Of a stretch of 64,000 bases of DNA, positions 8,074-15,619 are shown one piece after another. The notes beneath the pieces were generated by a model, which ran no database searches, had not been told where the DNA came from, and saw only the letters and a list, made by a program, of their open reading frames with translations. Source of the DNA: Agromyces flavus (GTDB lineage Bacteria > Actinomycetota > Actinomycetes > Actinomycetales > Microbacteriaceae). The stretch is taken from assembly GCF_900104685.1 (NCBI RefSeq), contig NZ_LT629755.1, positions 3,410,001 through 3,474,000 of the forward strand, written 5' to 3'. Within the stretch, counting starts at the first letter, position 1. Each line of letters opens with the position of its first letter. A program made the translations under genes and the position numbers.

Positions 8074-9243
8074 GTGGATGCGATCCCCGACCGCGTGAAG
8101 GTCGCGGTGATCGGCGCCGGACAGGCGGGGCTGTCGGTCGCCTATTACCTGCGGCGCTTCGAACTCGTCGCCGACGAGGACTTCGTCATGCTCGACCGCG
8201 CTCCCGGACCGGGTGGCGCGTGGCAGCATCGCTGGTCGTCCCTGCGCCTCGGCACGGCGCACCGGGTCAACGACCTGCCGGGCATGGGGGAGCTCGGCCT
8301 CAGCTTCGAGACCGCCGACCGGACGCTGCCGGCCAAGGAGGTCGTCGCCGACTACTACGGCCGGTTCGAGGAGCACTTCGAGCTCCGGGTGCATCGGCCG
8401 GTGAACGTGCGGCGCGTCTCGAACGACGGCGCCGACCTGCGCATCGAGTACGAGGACCTGAGCCCGCAGCCCGAGGAGGAGCTGAAGACCCGCGGCTTCT
8501 TCGGCCGCCGGCGCCGGACGTTCCAGGAGCCCGAGACGGGGGTCGTGCCGCGCGGCGAGGTGCGCACGCAGTTCCTCGTCAACGCAACGGGGACGTGGGG
8601 GTCGCCGTTCGTGCCGTTCTACCCCGGCATGGCCGAGTACACGGGCCGGCACGTGCACACGTCCGACTACGTCTCGGCCGAGGACTTCCGCGACCAGCAC
8701 GTCGTGGTGGTCGGCGGGGGCACCTCGGCGATCGGATTCATGCTCGAGCTCGAGCCCGTGGCAGCCGGCCTGACCTGGGTCTCGCGCCGTCCCATCGACT
8801 GGCTCGACCGCCAGGAGCTCGACCTCGAGGGAGCGTCGGCCGCGGTCTCCCGTCAGGACGAGGCCGCGCGGGCCGGCCGCGCACTCCCGTCGATCGTCAG
8901 CGGCACGGGCGTGCCCAAGAACCGGCGCATCGCCGCCGGCATCGAGCGGGGGCTCCTCAGGGCACGTCCGATGTTCGACCGCATCGAGGGCGACCGGGTC
9001 GTCTGGGATGACGGCTCCTCGGCGCGCGCCGATGCCATCATCTGGGCCACGGGGTTCCGCCCCGAACTGCGTCACCTGGCACCGCTCAAGCTCCGCGAGA
9101 AGGCGGGCGGCGTGACCGTGGGCCAGGGTGCCGCGTGGCAGGATCCGCGGATCTTCCTCGCCGGCTACGGACCGCAGGCCTCGACGATCGGCGCGAACCG
9201 TGCCGGGCGCATGATCGCCCGGCAGATCATGGCGATCCTGTAA
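8074..9243 (+). CDS. FAD-dependent NAD(P)-binding oxidoreductase (flavin monooxygenase-like)
   Basis: 389 residues. The FAD Rossmann motif VIGAGQAGLSVAYYL sits near residue 10, and the second dinucleotide motif VVVGGGTSAIGF near 210; the ATGFRPELRHL motif near 325 is the C-terminal signature of flavoprotein monooxygenases and thioredoxin-reductase-like enzymes. It may oxidise small amines, ketones or sulfides with NADPH. GTG at 8074 is chosen since it places the FAD loop at the usual distance and has a hexamer six bases upstream; GTG at 8035 would add 13 residues. Convergent with the crcB pair. Substrate unknown. Confidence 0.8.
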   Translation: MDAIPDRVKVAVIGAGQAGLSVAYYLRRFELVADEDFVMLDRAPGPGGAWQHRWSSLRLGTAHRVNDLPGMGELGLSFETADRTLPAKEVVADYYGRFEEHFELRVHRPVNVRRVSNDGADLRIEYEDLSPQPEEELKTRGFFGRRRRTFQEPETGVVPRGEVRTQFLVNATGTWGSPFVPFYPGMAEYTGRHVHTSDYVSAEDFRDQHVVVVGGGTSAIGFMLELEPVAAGLTWVSRRPIDWLDRQELDLEGASAAVSRQDEAARAGRALPSIVSGTGVPKNRRIAAGIERGLLRARPMFDRIEGDRVVWDDGSSARADAIIWATGFRPELRHLAPLKLREKAGGVTVGQGAAWQDPRIFLAGYGPQASTIGANRAGRMIARQIMAIL

Positions 9244-9266
9244 CCGGCGCGCCGATCGGCGGCCGC

Positions 9267-9635
9267 TCAGCGGGCGATCAGGTAGCCCGCGACGGCCGCG
9301 CCGAGGCCGACCACGAGGGTCACGACGACGTTGAGGATGGCGGCCCGCCACCTCCCGCCGTCGACGAGCTCGATCGTCTCGACCGACCAGGTGCTGAAGG
9401 TCGTGAGCCCGCCGCAGAACCCCGTCAGGAGCACGAGTCGCACGTCGTCGGAGATGGCCGCGCGCTCGGCGAGTCCGATGACGACGCCGGCGACGAGCGA
9501 GCCGACGACGTTGACGATGAGGATGCCGCCGGGCAGGTGACCCGGCCGCACGGGGTATGCGCGCGACAGCGCGTAGCGGATGACGGCGCCGACGGCACCC
9601 GCGACGAGCAGCGCGCCCACCGCAAGCGGGCTCAC
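9267..9635 (-). CDS. crcB: CrcB/Fluc fluoride ion channel subunit
   Basis: 122-residue, four-helix fluoride channel that exports toxic fluoride. Motifs: GAVGAVIRYALS near residue 14, IVNVVGSLVAG, and GFCGGLTTFSTWS with the Thr/Ser and Phe residues of the pore. It overlaps the upstream crcB by four bases (GTGA), so the two are translationally coupled; in Gram-positive bacteria paired genes of this kind make a heterodimer instead of a dual-topology homodimer. No fluoride riboswitch was recognised upstream. Confidence 0.93.
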   Translation of the reverse strand: MSPLAVGALLVAGAVGAVIRYALSRAYPVRPGHLPGGILIVNVVGSLVAGVVIGLAERAAISDDVRLVLLTGFCGGLTTFSTWSVETIELVDGGRWRAAILNVVVTLVVGLGAAVAGYLIAR

Positions 9636-10051
9636 AGCGTCGCCCCGTCGTCGGTGACCTCGGTGGGCATCGGACGATGGGCGAACGAGGATCCGAGCTT
9701 CAGCCCGCCCGCGGCGAGTGCGAGTCCGGCGACGACCGAGACGGCGAGGTACACGGCCGCCAGGGCGACCTCGCTCTCGCGTCCGAGGATCGTGAGCGAG
9801 CCCATCACCGCCGAGAGCGTCGTGAACGACCCGATGACCCCCGAGCCCAGGCCGGCCTTGAGCCAGGCCGGCGTGGACGGACGCGTCCACAGCCCGCCGG
9901 CGAGCCAGCCCAGCGCGAAGGCACCCACGAGGTTGACGATCAACGTGGACCAGGGGAACCCGTCGTCGGGATGCGGCAGCGCGACGTCGAGGGCGAAACG
10001 GAGCCCGGTGCCGACGAGGCCGCCGGCGAACACCGCGAGGTAGGGGAGCAC
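9632..10051 (-). CDS. crcB: CrcB/Fluc fluoride ion channel subunit (first of pair)
   Basis: 139-residue member of the same family: GGLVGTGLRFALD near residue 10, STLIVNLVGAFALGW, and GVIGSFTTLSAVMGS, a divergent form of the pore motif. It carries a longer C-terminal tail (HRPMPTEVTDDGATL) than its partner. The GTG start has TAGCCT exactly six bases upstream, indicating a leaderless dicistronic message with the second crcB. The two subunits probably insert in opposite orientations. Confidence 0.9.
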   Translation of the reverse strand: MLPYLAVFAGGLVGTGLRFALDVALPHPDDGFPWSTLIVNLVGAFALGWLAGGLWTRPSTPAWLKAGLGSGVIGSFTTLSAVMGSLTILGRESEVALAAVYLAVSVVAGLALAAGGLKLGSSFAHRPMPTEVTDDGATL

Positions 10052-10057
10052 GCGTCG

Positions 10058-10063
10058 AGGCTA
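10058..10063 (-). promoter_or_regulatory. Leaderless -10 element of the crcB pair (TAGCCT)
   Basis: TAGCCT on the minus strand, six bases CGACGC, then the GTG of the first crcB. Confidence 0.65.
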
Positions 10064-10084
10064 CGCGTTCGGGGCGGATACGCG

Positions 10085-10115
10085 GATGCCGCCGACCTCG
10101 GGGGCCGGCGGCATC
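10085..10115. terminator. Hairpin after the PadR operon
   Basis: GATGCCGCCG at 10085-10094 pairs perfectly with CGGCGGCATC at 10106-10115. It lies just past the stop of the PadR gene and before the crcB promoter, so it can end the PadR transcript; no T-run is seen. Confidence 0.5.
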
Positions 10116-10135
10116 CTGGTTCGAAGCGACCGAGG

Positions 10136-10747
10136 TCAGCTGCGGGCGAGCTCCTGCAGGACCTCGGTGCGGACATCGGCGAGCCGCGTGCGCAAGAGCG
10201 TCACGGTGTCGCCGTTGACCCGGCCGCGGTTGGCCTGGTTGCGCAACTCGAGCCGCAGCTGCTGGCGGAACTCGGTGATGGCGAGGTCGGCCTCGTGCAT
10301 CGCGCGCGTCGACTCGGCGGTCGGCTGCGGCGTGGCGGGCTCGGTGCTCGCCGCCTTGCGCGCCTCGCGGGCGGCGTTCGCGAGCTCGGCCCGCAGCGTC
10401 CGCATCGCGGAGTCGACCTCGGCCCGCACGCCCTCGGCGAGCCGGCGCACCGAGTCGGTCACGTCGTCCTCGATGGCGTCGAGTTCGTGCCGGCGCGACT
10501 CGAGTTCGGCACGACCGGCGTCGGTGATCTCGTACACCGACTTGCGGCCGTCGGTGCGCTTGGTCACGAGCCCCTCCTCCTCGAGCTTGGCCAGGCGCGG
10601 GTAGATCGTGCCGGCGCTCGGCGAGTAGGTGCCGCCGAACCGGTCGGACAGGGCCTGGATGAGTTCGTACCCGTGGCGAGGCTGCTCCTCGAGGAGGGCG
10701 AGCAGGTAGAGGCGCAGGTTGCCGTGGGCGAAGACGGGCGGGGTCAT
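10136..10747 (-). CDS. PadR-family transcriptional regulator
   Basis: 203 residues. The winged-helix domain occupies about residues 10-85: NLRLYLLALLEEQPRHGYEL and GTIYPRLAKLEEEGLV are the typical PadR sequences, and TDGRKSVYEITDAGR is the wing. The C-terminal half is charged and probably helical (dimerisation). Its ATG overlaps the DUF4097 stop (ATGA), so it is the second gene of a two-gene operon. Palindromic CGATATATCG sites upstream of the operon are likely its operators, giving autoregulation. PadR proteins of this type usually respond to envelope-active or phenolic compounds; the ligand is unknown. Confidence 0.9.
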   Translation of the reverse strand: MTPPVFAHGNLRLYLLALLEEQPRHGYELIQALSDRFGGTYSPSAGTIYPRLAKLEEEGLVTKRTDGRKSVYEITDAGRAELESRRHELDAIEDDVTDSVRRLAEGVRAEVDSAMRTLRAELANAAREARKAASTEPATPQPTAESTRAMHEADLAITEFRQQLRLELRNQANRGRVNGDTVTLLRTRLADVRTEVLQELARS

Positions 10748-11586
10748 GCCGTCGCCTCGCTGGAGTCGGCGGGCGCGGTCGCCGCCTGGCGGCGGATGAC
10801 GGAGATGTTGCCCGAGACGCTGTTGGCGCCGAGGTCCATCCAGGTGCCCACGAGCTCGCCCGTGACCCGTTCGAACCCCTTGCCGAGGGTGCCCTTGATC
10901 TGGGTGTCGTCGAGCAGCAACCGGCCGGTGACGGTGTTCACGCGGTAGCGCGCACCGCTGCCGGTGTCGAACCGCAGCGTCAGGTCGCCCGAGACGGTGT
11001 TGGTGTCGACGCGGCTGGGCGTCCCCCTGACGTCGAGGATCATGTCGCCCGAGACGGTGTCGGCCTTGAACGAGCCGACCTCGCCGGTGACGGTCACGTC
11101 GCCCGACACGGTGTGCGCCGTGACCCGGCCGGTGTGGTCGCCGACCGATACCTCGCCCGAGACGCTCGTGCACTCGATGTCGCCGGCGTGGTTGTCGATG
11201 ACGAGGTCGCCGGAGACCGAGCTGAACTTGCCGTCGTTGTCGAAGCCCGACACGAGCGCGTCGCCCGACACCACGCCGAGCTTCATGACGATGTGCCGCG
11301 GCGCGAGGATCGACACCTCGGCCCTCGCGCTGCCGGTGAAGCCCTTGAAGACCTCGACGAAGTTGTCCCAGCGCAGCTGCGGGTGGTCGATCTCGAGCGA
11401 GTCGCCGTCGATCTGGATCATGAGGTCCTTGCCCGTGACGCTGGACACCTCGACGCGCGCTCCGGGCTCGTCGTGCGCGATGACGTCGACCTTGCCGCCG
11501 ATGAGGCTGACCTTGAGCTTGCGGACGAGTTCGAGGTCGATGACCCTGGTCTCTCCGGGGTTCACGACCCACTTCTCGATGGCCAT
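10744..11586 (-). CDS. DUF4097-type beta-strand repeat protein
   Basis: 280 residues built of short repeated beta-strands of the pattern TVSGDVTVTGEVG, SVSGEVSVGDHTG and TVSGDLTLRFDTG, diagnostic of the DUF4097/DUF4098 adhesin-like beta-solenoid. There is no signal peptide or transmembrane segment, so it is cytoplasmic unless exported by an unknown route. GGAG precedes the ATG. It is first in an operon with the PadR regulator, a common actinobacterial pairing, suggesting a stress-linked role, but the biochemical function is unknown. Confidence 0.85.
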   Translation of the reverse strand: MAIEKWVVNPGETRVIDLELVRKLKVSLIGGKVDVIAHDEPGARVEVSSVTGKDLMIQIDGDSLEIDHPQLRWDNFVEVFKGFTGSARAEVSILAPRHIVMKLGVVSGDALVSGFDNDGKFSSVSGDLVIDNHAGDIECTSVSGEVSVGDHTGRVTAHTVSGDVTVTGEVGSFKADTVSGDMILDVRGTPSRVDTNTVSGDLTLRFDTGSGARYRVNTVTGRLLLDDTQIKGTLGKGFERVTGELVGTWMDLGANSVSGNISVIRRQAATAPADSSEATA

Positions 11587-11647
11587 TCGGTTCTCCTTCG
11601 TTCTGCGGCGGGCGGATGGCGCGCCGTGCGCCGATTCGGGCGCCCAT

Positions 11648-11661
11648 CGCGATATATCGCG
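11648..11661. promoter_or_regulatory. PadR operator candidate, site 1
   Basis: Perfect 14-bp palindrome CGCGATATATCGCG, about 62 bp upstream of the DUF4097 start. The ATAT-centred dyad resembles PadR-family binding sites. Confidence 0.6.
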
Positions 11662-11675
11662 TCTTCGGATACTCA

Positions 11676-11685
11676 CGATATATCG
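11676..11685. promoter_or_regulatory. PadR operator candidate, site 2
   Basis: Palindrome CGATATATCG, centre 26 bp from site 1. A third degenerate copy (AGATAGATCGCG, 11703-11714) follows 27 bp further on. Confidence 0.55.
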
Positions 11686-11745
11686 CGTGTCGGACGGCGT
11701 CAAGATAGATCGCGTTCGGGCCTCGACCTGGTCGTGACATCTGGC

Positions 11746-11776
11746 TTGACCTTGACGTTGCGTCAACTTCTACGGT
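11746..11776 (+). promoter_or_regulatory. MerR-type promoter and operator
   Basis: TTGACC at 11746-11751 and TACGGT at 11771-11776 are separated by 19 bp, the stretched spacing typical of MerR-activated promoters. The spacer contains the dyad TTGACG-TTG-CGTCAA (11752-11766). It lies directly upstream of the TipA-like gene, indicating autoactivation on ligand binding. Confidence 0.75.
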
Positions 11777-11812
11777 GTTATTCGACCGAGGCGAACGAGG
11801 AGGGAGAGGTCG

Positions 11813-12571
11813 GTGGATTGGTCAATTCAGGAGATCGCGAAGCTGGCCGGCACGACGAGCCGCACGCTGCGTCATTACGACGACATCGGCCTGCTCGAGC
11901 CGACTCGCGTCGGCGCCAACGGGTACCGGTACTACGACCGGGGCGCGCTCGTGAAGCTGCAGCGCGTACTGCTGCTGCGCGAGCTCGGACTCGGGCTGCC
12001 GGCGATCGCCGAGGTGCTCGACGGGCAGCGCGACGAATCGCGCGCGCTCGCCGGCCATCTCGCGTGGCTCCGGCAGGAGCAGGACCGGCTCGCCCGCCAG
12101 GTCGCATCGGTCGAACGCACCATCGACGCATTGGAGGGAGGTGAGGAGATCATGGCGAAGGAGATGTTCGACGGCTTCGACCACACGCAGTACCGCGAGG
12201 AGGTCGAGCAACGCTGGGGCCGCGAGGCGTACGCGAAGAGCGACGCGTGGTGGCGCGGCATGGGCGACGACGAGCGCGCCGCATGGAAGGAGCGCGCGGC
12301 GTCCCTGGGACGCGACTGGATCGCGGCCGCCGAGCGGGGGATCGACCCCGCAGGCGACGAGGCCCAGGCGCTCGCGCAGCGGCAGTTCGACTGGCTGCGC
12401 GGCATTCCGGGCACGCCCGGCGGCGGCGCCAGCGGTCCGACGAAGGAGTACTTCGTCGGGCTGGCCGACATGTACGTGGCCGATGAGCGGTTCGCGGCCA
12501 ACTACGGCGGCACCGGCGGCGCCGAGTTCGTGCGCGACGCGATGACCGCGTACGCCGAGCGCAACCTGTAG
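11813..12571 (+). CDS. MerR-family TipAL-like drug-responsive regulator
   Basis: 252 residues, the size of TipAL (253 in Streptomyces lividans). Residues 1-70 form the MerR winged helix (SIQEIAKLAGTTSRTLRHYD, then GYRYYDRGALVKLQRVLLL), 75-112 the dimerisation helix, and about 114-252 the TipAS antibiotic-binding domain (FDGFDHTQYREEVEQRWG, WWRGMGDDERA). It probably binds thiopeptide-like or other cyclic compounds and activates its own promoter, which has the 19-bp MerR spacer. GTG start with GGGAGAGG upstream. Effector not known. Confidence 0.88.
   Translation: MDWSIQEIAKLAGTTSRTLRHYDDIGLLEPTRVGANGYRYYDRGALVKLQRVLLLRELGLGLPAIAEVLDGQRDESRALAGHLAWLRQEQDRLARQVASVERTIDALEGGEEIMAKEMFDGFDHTQYREEVEQRWGREAYAKSDAWWRGMGDDERAAWKERAASLGRDWIAAAERGIDPAGDEAQALAQRQFDWLRGIPGTPGGGASGPTKEYFVGLADMYVADERFAANYGGTGGAEFVRDAMTAYAERNL
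12152..12571 (+). CDS. Internal-start TipAS-like ligand-binding domain
   Basis: In-frame ATG at residue 114 of the MerR gene is preceded by a purine run (GGAGGGAGGTGAGGAG, 12133-12148), a much stronger ribosome site than most in the window. Translation from it would give a 139-residue free ligand-binding domain beginning MAKEMFDGFD. In Streptomyces, tipA makes a 144-residue TipAS from the same kind of internal start, as a drug-sequestering protein made in excess. Seen: the site and frame; inferred: its use here. Confidence 0.6.
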   Translation: MAKEMFDGFDHTQYREEVEQRWGREAYAKSDAWWRGMGDDERAAWKERAASLGRDWIAAAERGIDPAGDEAQALAQRQFDWLRGIPGTPGGGASGPTKEYFVGLADMYVADERFAANYGGTGGAEFVRDAMTAYAERNL

Positions 12572-12602
12572 CAGGCCGGCCAGCTCGCGGCGCGAGCGCA
12601 GC

Positions 12603-12657
12603 GAGTTGCCGGTTCCGCCGGGGCATCCGTCGCGGAACCCGGCGGAACCGGCAACTC
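12603..12657. repeat. Perfect 20-bp inverted repeat (hairpin)
   Basis: GAGTTGCCGGTTCCGCCGGG at 12603-12622 is fully complementary to 12638-12657, with a 15-base loop. It follows the TipA-like gene and could end its transcript, but it has no T-run. Two shorter hairpins follow at once: AGCCTC/GAGGCT (12662-12676) and CTTCCGCCGGG with CCCGGTGGAAG (about 12678-12714), the latter sharing the TTCCGCCGGG core. Confidence 0.6.
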
Positions 12658-12732
12658 ACCGAGCCTCGCAGAGGCTGCTTCCGCCGGGACCGCGTTCGCG
12701 GAACCCGGTGGAAGGGGCATGTCGACGCCCGG

Positions 12733-12990
12733 TCAGTCGCCCGAGCAGTCCTCCCAGCGGGCGAAGTCGCCGATGACCGCGCCGAAGCTCACCGGGATGA
12801 AGCTCTTGATCTCCGCGATGCGCGCGGCGATCGCACCTGGCTCGCCCACAGCCTGCGGGACGAACGTCTGGCCGACGCACGAGGCATGCGGGCTCACCGG
12901 GTTCGGCGCAGCGGTGGCGGGGGTCGCCAGCCCGAGCGTGCCCGCCAGGGCCAGGCCGGCGGCGGAGAGGGCGATGGTGCGAGCGTGCAT
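12733..12990 (-). CDS. Small secreted protein, unknown function
   Basis: 85 residues. A signal peptide covers about residues 1-28 (MHARTIALSAAGLALAGTLG, ending ATPATAA), leaving a mature part of about 57 residues with two cysteines (HASCVGQTF and WEDCSGD) that could form one disulfide. Such two-Cys small exported proteins are frequent in Actinobacteria without assigned roles. GGGGACC-type purines precede the ATG. It stands alone between hairpins and the YczE-like gene. Confidence 0.7.
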   Translation of the reverse strand: MHARTIALSAAGLALAGTLGLATPATAAPNPVSPHASCVGQTFVPQAVGEPGAIAARIAEIKSFIPVSFGAVIGDFARWEDCSGD

Positions 12991-13121
12991 GTGGGTCCCC
13001 TTCCCTCGTCGCGAAGAGCAGCACGGGGTCACGGTGTCCCCGCCGCGCGACACGTGCCGGTCACGGTAGCAGCGCGGTTCCACGACGCGAGACCCTCGAA
13101 CTGGGGCGAGTCCGGCAGTGG

Positions 13122-13838
13122 TCAGGCCGGGGTGGGCTCGGTGGCGGGGTGCGGGACGTCGCGGCTTCCGACGCTGCGCTGCGCCGCGCCATCCGCCGGC
13201 CGCTTCACCGCGAAGAGCGGGATCGCCCACCCGCAGAGCGGGCCGATGAGCAGTGCGAAGGCGAGCGTGCCGACGCCGACGTTGCCGCCGAGGAGGAAGC
13301 CGGTGCCCAGCACGGCGAGCTCGATGCCGGTGCGGACGATCCAGATGCGCCATCCGGTGCGACGGTGCAGGCCGGTCATGAGGCCGTCGCGGGGCCCGGG
13401 GCCGAAGTGCGCCCCGATGTAGAGGCCCGTGGCGACCGCGAGCACGACGATGCCGCCGAAGAGCAGGAGGATGCGCGCCCAGAGGTCCAGTCCGGCGGGG
13501 ATCAACCAGAGCGAGAGGTCGGCGAACGGGCCGACGAGCAGTGCGTTCATCACCGTACCGAATCCGAGCCGCTGCCGAAGTGGGATCCACAGCAGCAGTA
13601 CGACGCCGCTCGTGAGCACGGTGATCAGGCCGAAGCCCAGGCCGGTCTGCTTCGCGATGCCCTGGGTCAGCACGTCCCACGGCGCCACGCCGAGCTCGCC
13701 GCGCACGATCATCGCGATGCCGAGCCCGTACAGGAAGAGGCCCACCACGAGCTGCACGAGCCGTCGGGCGAACACCGGGGCCGGGTCGCTCGTGCGGGTC
13801 CGTGCGGCGATCGAGCGAAGACGGGAGACGCGTGGCAT
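13122..13838 (-). CDS. YczE/YitT-like integral membrane protein
   Basis: 238 residues with five or six hydrophobic segments, starting RRLVQLVVGLFLYGLGIAMI near residue 25, with GLGFGLITVLTSGVVLLLWI, RILLLFGGIVVLAVATGLYI and the GPGPRDGLMTGL loop typical of the YczE/YyaS family. The function is unknown; in Bacillus the family is controlled by the MocR-type regulator YczR. Exactly that pairing is present here: the divergent neighbour is a MocR protein and the intergenic region holds dyads. Confidence 0.85.
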   Translation of the reverse strand: MPRVSRLRSIAARTRTSDPAPVFARRLVQLVVGLFLYGLGIAMIVRGELGVAPWDVLTQGIAKQTGLGFGLITVLTSGVVLLLWIPLRQRLGFGTVMNALLVGPFADLSLWLIPAGLDLWARILLLFGGIVVLAVATGLYIGAHFGPGPRDGLMTGLHRRTGWRIWIVRTGIELAVLGTGFLLGGNVGVGTLAFALLIGPLCGWAIPLFAVKRPADGAAQRSVGSRDVPHPATEPTPA

Positions 13839-13847
13839 GCAAGCAAT

Positions 13848-13882
13848 CCAATCCCGTGATTGGCCTTTTCGCAAAGAGCCAA
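13848..13882. promoter_or_regulatory. MocR/YczR operator candidate
   Basis: Overlapping dyads in the 66-bp divergent region: CCAATC-CCGT-GATTGG (13848-13863) and TTGGC/GCCAA (13860-13864, 13878-13882). In addition TGCAAGC near 13838 and GCTTGCA near 13896 are inverted. Shared ATTGG half-sites suit a MocR-type regulator controlling both genes. Confidence 0.5.
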
Positions 13883-13904
13883 CCGGGCTACAGTGGCTTG
13901 CATC

Positions 13905-15347
13905 ATGGATGCCACGATGAGCGCCCGGGCCCTGCAGACGCTGCTCGGCGAGTGGCGGGGCGACGACGGCAGCGCCTACCGGGCGCTCGCAGATCGCATC
14001 AGGCTGCTCGTGCTCGACGGCCGGATCCCCGTCGACACCCGCCTGCCGGCCGAGCGCGAACTCGCCGAGCGCCTCGGCCTCAGCCGCACGACCGTCACCG
14101 CCGCGTACCGCGAGCTGCGCGACCAGGACCTGCTCCGCAGCGTCCGCGGCTCCGGCAGCGTGGCTCGCCTGCCGGGGGCGCCCGCGTTCCTGCCCGCGCC
14201 GCCGGCCGCCGACTACATCGACTTCTCGAAGGCTGCGCTGCCCGCGCTGCCGTGGCTGCCGGATGTCGCGCGCGCCGCCGTCGACGACCTGCCGGCGCAC
14301 CTCGGCGACCCGGGCTTCGACCCCATCGGCATCCCCGAACTGCGCGCGGCCATCGCGGACCGATACACGGCGCGCGGCCTGCCCACCGGTCCCGAGCAGA
14401 TCATGGTCACGATCGGCGCCCAGCATGCCATCGCCCTGCTCTCCCGTGCGCTCGTGGGGCGTGGCGACCGCGCGCTCATCGAAGCGCCGACCTACCCCCA
14501 CGCGTACGAGGCCCTGCGCAACGCCGGCGCCCGACTGGTGACCGTCGCGACCGCACCGCACGACGCCGGTCCCGAGGGATTCGGCGCGACCGACGAGGCG
14601 GCCGACCTCGTGCGCGCGATCGGGCACGCCAACCCGGTCGCCGCCTACCTGATGCCCGACTTCCACAACCCCACGGGTCGCTCGCTCGATGCGTCGGCGC
14701 GAGAGCGCGTGCTCGACGCCGCCGCACGCCAGGGCACGGTCGTCATCGCCGACGAGACGACCGCCGAACTCGACATCGATCGCGGACTCGACCTGAAGCC
14801 GCTCGCCGCGTACGGACCCGCCGTGATGGTCGGCTCGGTCGGGAAGACCGTGTGGGGCGGCGTGCGCGTCGGGTGGATCCGCGCCGACCGTCCGCTGATC
14901 CGGAAGCTCCTCGCGGTGCGCTCGCCGGGCGACCTCGGCACGCCGATCCTCGAGCAGCTCGTCGTCGCGCGCCTGTTCAGCCGCATGGACGACATCCTCG
15001 ACCTGCGACGCGAACAGTTGCGCGCCGGTCGCGACCACCTCGAACGTCTGCTGGCCGACGCCTTCCCCGAGTGGCATGTGCCCCACGTCGACGGCGGCAT
15101 CGTCACGTGGGTCGGTCTCGGTGCGCCGGTGAGCTCGCAGCTCGCGCTCGCGGCACGTACGCACGGCCTGATCGTCGCGGCCGGCCCGCGCTTCGGCATC
15201 GACGGGGCCTTCGAGCGCTTCCTCCGGCTGCCCATCTGCTACCCGGCCGAGGCGACGGATGCCGCCGTGCAGGCGTTGCGTCGAGCGTGGGGCTCGCTCG
15301 CCCGGACGCCGGTGCCCGACCAGAACGTGCTCGCCGCGGTCGTCTGA
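13905..15347 (+). CDS. MocR-family (GntR HTH + aminotransferase-like) regulator, YczR-like
   Basis: 480 residues. A GntR winged helix occupies about 20-90 (RIPVDTRLPAERELAERLGL, SRTTVTAAYRELRDQDLL), followed by a fold-type I aminotransferase-like domain: NPTGRSL, DETTAEL, and SVGKTVWGGVRVGWIR, where the Lys would bind pyridoxal phosphate. Acts as a PLP-dependent transcription factor. ATG at 13905 is used; ATG at 13917 is possible. It is divergent from the YczE-like gene, its most probable target. Confidence 0.9.
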   Translation: MDATMSARALQTLLGEWRGDDGSAYRALADRIRLLVLDGRIPVDTRLPAERELAERLGLSRTTVTAAYRELRDQDLLRSVRGSGSVARLPGAPAFLPAPPAADYIDFSKAALPALPWLPDVARAAVDDLPAHLGDPGFDPIGIPELRAAIADRYTARGLPTGPEQIMVTIGAQHAIALLSRALVGRGDRALIEAPTYPHAYEALRNAGARLVTVATAPHDAGPEGFGATDEAADLVRAIGHANPVAAYLMPDFHNPTGRSLDASARERVLDAAARQGTVVIADETTAELDIDRGLDLKPLAAYGPAVMVGSVGKTVWGGVRVGWIRADRPLIRKLLAVRSPGDLGTPILEQLVVARLFSRMDDILDLRREQLRAGRDHLERLLADAFPEWHVPHVDGGIVTWVGLGAPVSSQLALAARTHGLIVAAGPRFGIDGAFERFLRLPICYPAEATDAAVQALRRAWGSLARTPVPDQNVLAAVV

Positions 15348-15398
15348 GCGTCGGGCCGCACGCCAGCACCCGCAGGTGGGCATCACTCGCCCGTCTCG

Positions 15399-15438
15399 CT
15401 CACGCGAATCGGCCTACCGTGGGGCCGATTCGCGTGAG
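15399..15438. terminator. Perfect 16-bp hairpin after the MocR gene
   Basis: CTCACGCGAATCGGCC (15399-15414) pairs fully with GGCCGATTCGCGTGAG (15423-15438) around an 8-base loop. Probably ends the MocR transcript; T-run absent. Confidence 0.6.
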
Positions 15439-15521
15439 TCGGTGGAATCGAGGAGAGGACGGGCGGTGGACCCGACACCACCGCCCCGTCGGGCCGCGCA
15501 CCAGAAACGGCGCGGCCGGCC

Positions 15522-15545
15522 GTGCCGCGACCCGATACGCGGCAC
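15522..15545. repeat. 8-bp inverted repeat
   Basis: GTGCCGCG (15522-15529) pairs with CGCGGCAC (15538-15545) across eight bases. It lies in the 270-base gene-free gap between convergent genes. Confidence 0.4.
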
Positions 15546-15582
15546 GGGGATCATGGGGCAACCCGAGGCTGCCGCGGGGCGA

Positions 15583-15608
15583 CCCGGCGCCGGTAGGGCG
15601 GCGCCGGG
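15583..15608 (-). terminator. Hairpin after the chaplin-like gene
   Basis: CCCGGCGCC (15583-15591) pairs with GGCGCCGGG (15600-15608); it lies 12 bases past the chaplin-like stop and probably ends that transcript. Confidence 0.5.
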
Positions 15609-15619
15609 CCGTCACCCGG

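Noticed and set aside
10052..10135. Fluoride riboswitch upstream of crcB
   Set aside because: The first crcB seems leaderless (TAGCCT six bases before GTG); the nearby hairpin belongs to the end of the PadR gene.
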